Shown here one piece after another: positions 58,259 to 64,000 of a DNA stretch of 64,000 nucleotides. The notes under the pieces were generated by a model. It worked only from the letters and a program-made list of their open reading frames with translations. It was not told where the DNA came from and made no database searches. Position 1 is the stretch's first letter, and each line of letters begins with the position of its first letter. The DNA comes from Erwinia endophytica. Lineage in GTDB: Bacteria > Pseudomonadota > Gammaproteobacteria > Enterobacterales > Enterobacteriaceae. The DNA is taken from positions 248,001 through 312,000 of the forward strand of contig NZ_RQVV01000057.1 of NCBI RefSeq assembly GCF_009295515.1, given 5' to 3'. The position numbers and the translations under genes were made by a program.

Positions 58259-61200
58259 TCAGGCGGTAGGCGTCTCCAGCTTGCTGTAACCCAATCCATT
58301 AATTTTCCTTACTTTTATCTGTACCGGTATGCGTTCTTTCATCGCTTCTACGTGGCTGATAACCCCGATGGTTTTGCCGCTGGCGTTCAGCGCGTCCAGA
58401 GCGTCCAGCGCACAGTCCAGCGTTTCAGCATCCAGTGTGCCAAAGCCTTCATCAAGAAACAGCGACTCAATACGGGTCTTGTGACTGACCAGATCGGATA
58501 AAGCCAGCGCCAGCGCCAGACTGACCAGAAAACTCTCGCCGCCGGAAAGGGTGCGGGTATCACGCAGGGCATCCGCCTGCCAGGTATCCACTACTTGCAG
58601 TTCCAGTGCCTCCTGGGCTTTGCGTTGTAACAGATAGCGTCCGTGTAGCCGGTTGAGCTGTTTATTCGCCAGCCAGACCAGATTTTCCAGCGTCAGCCCT
58701 TGGGCAAACTTGCGGAATTTGTCGCCTTCTTTTGAACCAATCAACTGGTTGAGATAACTCCAGTCTTCTACTTGTTTCTCATGGTCAGCTATCTGCGCCA
58801 GCAGACTTTGTTGTTGTGTGCGACGGGCTGCATCGCTGGCCAGTTGCTGGCGGGCCTCGCCCTGTTGTCGGGCATTTTCCTGTCGTTCCAGCGCCAGCGC
58901 GGCGACGGTTTCATTCAGTGTTTCCGGGGTTTCAGGAAAATCGTCCGGTTGCTGTCGCTGATGTGCGGCGAGATTTTTCTGTGCCTGTTCCAGCAATACA
59001 GCGGTTTGCTGGCGGCGCTGGTCATGCTGTTTTTGCAGGGCTTTCAGGTGGCTGAATTGCGCTTCATCCAGCAGAGCGGCGCTGAAATGGGCTTCATCAG
59101 TAAAATCGCTGGCTGCCAGCGCGGCGGCGAAGGCCGTCTGGGTTTCGCTCAGTCGTTGGGTCAGCGTGGCTGATTGCTCAGAAAGTGAGTTATGCTGTCC
59201 AGTCAGGGTATTTAACTGGTTTTGCTGTTGCTGCCATTGGTGCTGCAGCGTCTGGACTCGCTCAGCGTGGTGTTGCGACTGCGCACGTAGTTGTTGCTGG
59301 ACTTCTGTCGTGAGTTGATCGCCGAACAGTTTTTGTCGCTGTATCCGCAGTTCACGGAGCGTATCCTGTTCAGTTTTCAGGCGTTGTTCTAGCGCAGCCA
59401 GCCGTTGCTGCTCGTTGGCTATCTCCTCGTTCAGTATCTGCTGTTGCGTGGCTAATGTGGTCAGTTGCGGCACCAGGTCAGTGAGCGCCTGCTCCGTTTT
59501 AAGCCATTGTTGCCATTCATTTTGACGAGCGGCAAGCCACACTTCATGTTCTCCCTGCGCCGGTAACGACAGGGCGAACGCTTGCAGCGACGCCTGCAAC
59601 GCGTCACGTTGTTGCGTCACGGTCTGTTGCTGCTGTTGCAACTGTTGTTCATGCTCGCTGATGGTCTGGCGGAGAGTAAGCAGTTGCTGACTTGTCAACT
59701 GTTGCTGTTGCTGGAGTGAAGCCCATTCGTTCTGACACTGATTGAGGATATCTCTTTGCTGTTGCAGGGTTCGGGCGCTGTGTTGCAGCTCAGCTAACTG
59801 GGCCTGTAGCACCGTTTCCTGGTTATCTTGTGTGCTCAACCATTCCGCCACCTGGGCCGGGTCATCCGGTGTGAAGCTCAGCGCCAGTTCTGTTACCACT
59901 TCCTGCCATTGATTGCGTAGCTTGCTGGTTTCACGTTCGCCGTCGAGCAGCTCCTGTTGCAGTTTTTCTGCCTGGGCCAGCAGATTTTTAATCTGTTCGC
60001 TTTTGGCGATGCCCTGATCTTTCAGTTTTTCGACTTCAGCCCTGAGTTGCAACAGGCGCTGCTGGTTTTCAGACGGCTTCAATGCCTGATATTCATTGAT
60101 GGCGGGATGCAGCCGGGAACCGCACAACGGGCAAGGCTGGTCCGCTTCCAGATGGGCGCGATGTTGTTCGAGGTCGACAATGCGCTGTTCCAGCTCACAA
60201 CGTTTTTCCAGGTCCTGCTGGTGCTGATACTTCTCCTTCCAGCCATTACGCAGCAGGAGCAATTGTTGCTCTGCTTCCTCCCGTTGTTGTTGGAGGACTT
60301 GCTGGCTGGCCAGAGTCCGCTGCTGGCGTTGCGTCAGTGGCTGCCATTGCGACGAGAGTAATGCCAGTGTTTGCCGCAACGGGCGTTGCTGGTTGAGCCG
60401 GGTCAGTGTGGTCTGTAGCGTATTTTCAGGGTGCTGGTGTTGCAAGGCCAGATGATTTTTTTCTGCCGTTGCGTACTGTTGCTGTGCATCGTTCAGCAAC
60501 TGTTGCTGCGGCCTGGCCTGCTGTTCCAACTGGTTAAGCTGTTGTTGGCGTTGTTCGAGGCTTTTATGCTGTTCCGCCAGACGTTGTTGTTGTGCGTTTA
60601 GCGCCACTTCACTCTGGTGCTGTTGTTCAAAGCGGGCGCGCCACAATGGCAGTGATTCGCCCCAGTGGGCAAAGTGTGGATGCGCTTGCTGCCATTGCTG
60701 ATTCTGCTGGTGTTGCGCCCGTTTTTCCGTTTGCACTTGCTGATTTTGCTGCAAGGCAGCCTGGCGGCGCTGGCGTGAATGTTGGTACTCACTGATCTCT
60801 TTTGTCAGTTGCGCGTTTTGCTGTTCCAGCGAGGCGATACGGTTATCCAGCGGCAGGACACTGTCGTTGATCAGCGTTTCCTGCTGTTGGCGCAATGCTT
60901 CATGCTGTAACCGCTGTGCGTCACTCGCTTTCAGTTGCCGGGTTGCTTCTTCCAACTGTTGCTGAGTCTGTTGTAATTGCTGGCTCAGGCGCTGATGCTG
61001 TTGTTGTAGTTGCTGCAAATCCTGCTGCTGCTGATTACGCTGCTGCCAACGTGGTCGCAGCTTTTCAGCCGGCTCGGCCTGCACCAGCCGTTGCAACTGA
61101 GAGCTGTCCTGTTGCCAGGCGGCTTCAGCCTGTTGATGCTCTGCTTTCGCGCGGCTAACCGCCTGTTTCGCCGCCTGAAATTGCTGATACCATTGCAGTT

Positions 61201-61933
61201 GAAATTGTTGCCGTTGATATTGCGAGGTCAGTGCCCGCTCCTCAGCTATCTTTTGTTCCAGCAGGCGGGTGAGGCACTGTACCTGCTCATCCTCCAGCAA
61301 TGCCATGCCATTTGCCTGGGCTTTTAGTGTCTCCAGCGCCTGGCGGACGTTTTTATGCCGTTCGAAGACACTGGCCGACAGTCGGCCATAAATTTCCGTG
61401 CCGGTCAGTTCTTCCAGCAGCTCGGCGCGACTATTGGCATCGGCATTGAGGAAGGCGGCAAACTGCCCTTGTGACAACATCATCGACTTGGTAAAGCGGG
61501 CGAAATCCAGCCCGGTCAGCGCGATCAGCATGTCCAGTTTGTCTTTAACCTTGTCGGCAACGATCTTATTATCCGCGCAGCGTGCCAGTTCAACACGTGG
61601 TGCCTGCAGGTTGCCGTCCGCCATACCGCGCGCCCGGTTCTGGCTCCAGAAGGCGCGCCAGGCCACGCCTTTCACTTCAAACTCCACTTCAGCCAGGCAT
61701 TCTGACGTATCGCGGGTCATCAGGTCATTCTGTGATTGCGACAGTTTTCCCAGCCGTGAGGTTTCGTGGTATAGCGCAAGGCAGATTGCATCCAGCAAGG
61801 TGGTTTTACCGGCACCGGTTGGGCCGGTGATGGCGAACAGACCATTGCTGGCAAACGGCTCAGCGGTGAAATCAATTTTCCATTCCCCTTTCAGCGAGTT
61901 GAGGTTTTTAAACCGTAGCGTCAGGATCTTCAT
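58259..61933 (-). CDS. sbcC: SbcC, ATPase subunit of the SbcCD nuclease
   Basis: A 1224-residue Rad50-like SMC protein. The Walker [10 protein letters not shown] is at 37-45. Long glutamine-rich coiled coils flank the zinc hook CPLCG, with C601 and C604 by codon position. The C-terminal part holds the ABC signature [18 protein letters not shown] and Walker [11 protein letters not shown]. With SbcD it cleaves hairpins and protein-blocked ends. E. coli SbcC is shorter (1048), the extra length being in the coiled coils. The start overlaps the sbcD stop by 4 bases. Confidence 0.96.
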   Translation of the reverse strand: MKILTLRFKNLNSLKGEWKIDFTAEPFASNGLFAITGPTGAGKTTLLDAICLALYHETSRLGKLSQSQNDLMTRDTSECLAEVEFEVKGVAWRAFWSQNRARGMADGNLQAPRVELARCADNKIVADKVKDKLDMLIALTGLDFARFTKSMMLSQGQFAAFLNADANSRAELLEELTGTEIYGRLSASVFERHKNVRQALETLKAQANGMALLEDEQVQCLTRLLEQKIAEERALTSQYQRQQFQLQWYQQFQAAKQAVSRAKAEHQQAEAAWQQDSSQLQRLVQAEPAEKLRPRWQQRNQQQQDLQQLQQQHQRLSQQLQQTQQQLEEATRQLKASDAQRLQHEALRQQQETLINDSVLPLDNRIASLEQQNAQLTKEISEYQHSRQRRQAALQQNQQVQTEKRAQHQQNQQWQQAHPHFAHWGESLPLWRARFEQQHQSEVALNAQQQRLAEQHKSLEQRQQQLNQLEQQARPQQQLLNDAQQQYATAEKNHLALQHQHPENTLQTTLTRLNQQRPLRQTLALLSSQWQPLTQRQQRTLASQQVLQQQREEAEQQLLLLRNGWKEKYQHQQDLEKRCELEQRIVDLEQHRAHLEADQPCPLCGSRLHPAINEYQALKPSENQQRLLQLRAEVEKLKDQGIAKSEQIKNLLAQAEKLQQELLDGERETSKLRNQWQEVVTELALSFTPDDPAQVAEWLSTQDNQETVLQAQLAELQHSARTLQQQRDILNQCQNEWASLQQQQQLTSQQLLTLRQTISEHEQQLQQQQQTVTQQRDALQASLQAFALSLPAQGEHEVWLAARQNEWQQWLKTEQALTDLVPQLTTLATQQQILNEEIANEQQRLAALEQRLKTEQDTLRELRIQRQKLFGDQLTTEVQQQLRAQSQHHAERVQTLQHQWQQQQNQLNTLTGQHNSLSEQSATLTQRLSETQTAFAAALAASDFTDEAHFSAALLDEAQFSHLKALQKQHDQRRQQTAVLLEQAQKNLAAHQRQQPDDFPETPETLNETVAALALERQENARQQGEARQQLASDAARRTQQQSLLAQIADHEKQVEDWSYLNQLIGSKEGDKFRKFAQGLTLENLVWLANKQLNRLHGRYLLQRKAQEALELQVVDTWQADALRDTRTLSGGESFLVSLALALALSDLVSHKTRIESLFLDEGFGTLDAETLDCALDALDALNASGKTIGVISHVEAMKERIPVQIKVRKINGLGYSKLETPTA

Positions 61934-63153
61934 GGTTGAACCTCATCGTCAATCTCTGCCAGTGTCTGGTTGAACAACTGCGTGGCACGGGCCAGTCGCT
62001 GCGGATCTTCCTCTTTTTCCAGCGCCAGACGGCGGGTAAAGACCTCCCCGACACTCAGTTCGCTGAGCGTTTCATTATTCTGCCGGTCAATGGCCTGCTC
62101 GCGCTGTTCCCGACTGCGGCGCAGTAGCAGCACTTCTACCGGCAAGGTCAGCGTCATTTCCTGAATTTGGCGTTGCAGGTCATTCAACCAGGCCTGGGTG
62201 ACAATCTCGATATCCAGCCAGACGGTTTTGCCCTCTTCAGGGGGGGCGATCGCGGCCAGTTGTTTTTCGATTTCCGCCAGTGAGCCTTTGATCATCTGCA
62301 TCGGCTGGAACCGTGGAATGTACAAGGGGGTTACGCTGCTCAGTTCGCCATTGGCGAAATCCACCAGAAAGACGCTTTTATCTTTCCCCAGCTCATCAAA
62401 ACTGAGCGGAATGGGCGAGCCGCTGTAGCGGATATGCCCGGTATTGGCGATGCGTTGCGCGCGGTGGATATGTCCCAGTGCGATGTAGTCCGCAGGCGGA
62501 AAGAACTGGGCAGGGAAGGCATCCAGCGTACCGATGTAAATATCCCGCACAGCATCACTTTTTGTCACACCCATGGTGGTCAGATGCCCGGTGGCAATGA
62601 TCGGTAGCGCCAGTTTCAGCGCTTCTCGTTGAGCCTGCGCTGCCTGCCAGCATTGCTGGTAATAGTGGGTTATCGCCTCCAGCAGGGTTTGCTGTTTGTC
62701 GTGGCCCGACTGACCGGCCTGACTGGTGGTGATATCGCGCGGGCGCAGGTAGGGGATAGCGCAGAGCAGTGCACCGGGCTGACCGTCACGACGATTGAGC
62801 AACAATACCTGCTGGCGAGGATCGCCACTGGCGGCGGCAATCACCCGGGTATTCAAACAGGCCAGCAGCTCACGCGATTCGTTCAGCGTAGCCACTGAAT
62901 CGTGGTTACCGCCGAGGATCACTAACTGGCAGCCGGTCTGTTGCAACCTGACCACAAAGCGATTGTACAGCTCGCGGGCATAGCTTGGCGGCGATCCGCT
63001 ATCGAAAATATCACCAGCCACAATGATGGCGTCAACCTGATGTTCTTCCACCTGCGTCAGCAGCCAGTCAAGAAAAGCCTGATGCTCGGCTGCCCGGCTT
63101 TTAGTGTAGAAAAACTGGCCCAGATGCCAGTCAGCGGTATGAATTACGCGCAT
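61930..63153 (-). CDS. sbcD: SbcD, nuclease subunit of the SbcCD nuclease
   Basis: A 407-residue Mre11-like nuclease. I start at 63153 ([20 protein letters not shown]); the open frame upstream adds 26 unmatched residues. Metal-binding motifs run in order: D8 and H10, [25 protein letters not shown] and ALGHIHRAQ. It forms the SbcCD complex with the overlapping downstream gene. The pair is divergent from phoB, with the Pho box between. Confidence 0.96.
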   Translation of the reverse strand: MRVIHTADWHLGQFFYTKSRAAEHQAFLDWLLTQVEEHQVDAIIVAGDIFDSGSPPSYARELYNRFVVRLQQTGCQLVILGGNHDSVATLNESRELLACLNTRVIAAASGDPRQQVLLLNRRDGQPGALLCAIPYLRPRDITTSQAGQSGHDKQQTLLEAITHYYQQCWQAAQAQREALKLALPIIATGHLTTMGVTKSDAVRDIYIGTLDAFPAQFFPPADYIALGHIHRAQRIANTGHIRYSGSPIPLSFDELGKDKSVFLVDFANGELSSVTPLYIPRFQPMQMIKGSLAEIEKQLAAIAPPEEGKTVWLDIEIVTQAWLNDLQRQIQEMTLTLPVEVLLLRRSREQREQAIDRQNNETLSELSVGEVFTRRLALEKEEDPQRLARATQLFNQTLAEIDDEVQP

Positions 63154-63272
63154 GGGATCCCTTCGGTGCGGAAATCTAATCCGACGATTATAAACAGCAT
63201 CGATGAAAACCCCAGCGAGAAAGGCCATCACTCTTTCATAAAAGTGTTATAAATCGAGAAGCTTTCCCAGAC

Positions 63273-63299
63273 TTTTTCATAAATATGTCATAAAACTGA
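63273..63299 (+). promoter_or_regulatory. Pho box and promoter of phoB
   Basis: Two tandem 11-base units, TTTTTCATAAA-like (63273-63283) and TATGTCATAAA (63284-63294), match the PhoB-binding repeat and replace the -35 element. CATAAT (63302-63307) is the -10. The arrangement is the same as in front of E. coli phoB and implies autoactivation under phosphate limitation. Confidence 0.85.
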
Positions 63300-63353
63300 C
63301 GCATAATGACGCCGCAAATCCAGTGACATTCCGTCACCGTAGCAGGAGCAATA

Positions 63354-64000
63354 ATGGCTAAGCGCATTCTGGTGGTCGAAGATGAAGCCCCAATCCGTGA
63401 GATGTTATGTTTCGTTCTGGAGCAAAATGACTATCAGCCGATTGAAGCCGAAGATTATGACAGTGCTGTCAATTTGCTGATTGAACCCTGGCCTGATTTG
63501 ATACTGTTGGACTGGATGCTGCCCGGAGGATCAGGCATTCAGTTTATAAAACACCTGAAACGTGAAGCGATGACCCGCGATATTCCGGTAATGATGTTAA
63601 CCGCGCGGGGTGAAGAAGAAGATCGTGTGCGTGGGCTGGAAGTAGGGGCTGATGACTACATCAGCAAACCGTTCTCTCCGAAAGAGCTGCTGGCGCGGAT
63701 TAAAGCGGTAATACGCCGTATTTCGCCAATGGCGGTTGAAGAGGTTATCGAAATACAGGGGCTGAGCCTCGATCCCTCTTCGCATCGAGTGATGTCTGAA
63801 AATCAGCCGCTGGAAATGGGGCCGACGGAATATAAACTGCTGCACTTTTTTATGACGCATCCGGAACGTGTTTACAGCCGCGAGCAGTTGCTTAATCATG
63901 TATGGGGCACTAACGTGTATGTCGAAGATCGTACTGTTGACGTACATATCCGTCGTTTGCGTAAAGCGCTGGAAACGACAGGGTACCATCGTATGGTGCA
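63354..64000 (+). CDS. phoB: PhoB response regulator, 3' end beyond the window
   Basis: About 215 of the expected 229 residues are visible; the stop is outside. The receiver domain shows [10 protein letters not shown] (acidic pocket D10, E11), the phospho-acceptor D53 in [13 protein letters not shown] and the lysine of [11 protein letters not shown]. The OmpR-type winged helix has [20 protein letters not shown] and [17 protein letters not shown]. PhoB is phosphorylated by PhoR and activates the Pho regulon. AGGAGCA precedes the ATG at 63354. phoR should follow outside the window. Confidence 0.96.
   Translation, partial: MAKRILVVEDEAPIREMLCFVLEQNDYQPIEAEDYDSAVNLLIEPWPDLILLDWMLPGGSGIQFIKHLKREAMTRDIPVMMLTARGEEEDRVRGLEVGADDYISKPFSPKELLARIKAVIRRISPMAVEEVIEIQGLSLDPSSHRVMSENQPLEMGPTEYKLLHFFMTHPERVYSREQLLNHVWGTNVYVEDRTVDVHIRRLRKALETTGYHRMV

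Noticed and set aside
59957-61327. Long forward ORFs opposite sbcC
   Set aside because: They are leucine-rich mirror images of the glutamine-rich coiled coils of SbcC.

Overview
The window reads as a chromosome segment of a plant- or insect-associated enterobacterium. Nearly every core protein matches its Escherichia coli family member along its length, and two long blocks keep E. coli gene order. The accessory genes (an amino-alcohol permease and kinase pair, a DUF2076 protein, a PmtA-like methyltransferase, an I78 inhibitor lipoprotein) and the overall protein style suggest Pectobacteriaceae (Dickeya/Pectobacterium/Brenneria/Lonsdalea). The order Enterobacterales is secure; the family is an inference.

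Region 1 (1-27.7 kb) is the degP-to-accA block: degP end, cdaR, yaeH, dapD, glnD and map on either strand, then a forward run rpsB-tsf-pyrH-frr-dxr-uppS-cdsA-rseP-bamA-skp-lpxD-fabZ-lpxA-lpxB-rnhB-dnaE-accA. It covers translation, isoprenoid and undecaprenyl carriers, phospholipid precursor, sigma-E proteolysis, outer-membrane protein assembly, lipid A synthesis, replication and fatty acid initiation. Two isolated palindromes resembling the type I-E CRISPR repeat lie in this block, one between lpxD and fabZ and one inside an unusual 5' extension of lpxB; there is no array and there are no cas genes.

Region 2 (27.8-46.9 kb) is the accessory region. It carries three decayed insertion sequences (IS5/IS427-type, IS91-type, IS1-type), an AT-rich PEP mutase/isocitrate lyase family gene, a sugar porter, a glucosamine kinase-like gene, a decayed DHDPS-family gene, a methyltransferase, two YmgB/AriR-like small proteins, an acyltransferase, a DUF305 gene behind what looks like a CueR operator, an I78 inhibitor lipoprotein, a thioredoxin-fold protein, marC, a cold-shock gene with a long leader, and mdtG. 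Several very small candidate genes (21, 30, 33, 49 and 50 residues) are described here and in Region 3.

Region 3 (46.9-64 kb) follows the E. coli psiF-proC-yaiI-aroL-aroM-ppnP-rdgC-mak-sbcC-sbcD-phoB order. It differs in three places: yaiA is absent and a 30-codon ORF precedes aroM; mak is reduced to its two ends; and araJ is replaced by an amino-alcohol permease, a kinase, an AraC regulator, a TolA-C-like lipoprotein and a DJ-1/PfpI protein. phoB runs off the right edge behind a clear Pho box. I saw no tRNA, rRNA, CRISPR array, phage module or origin.
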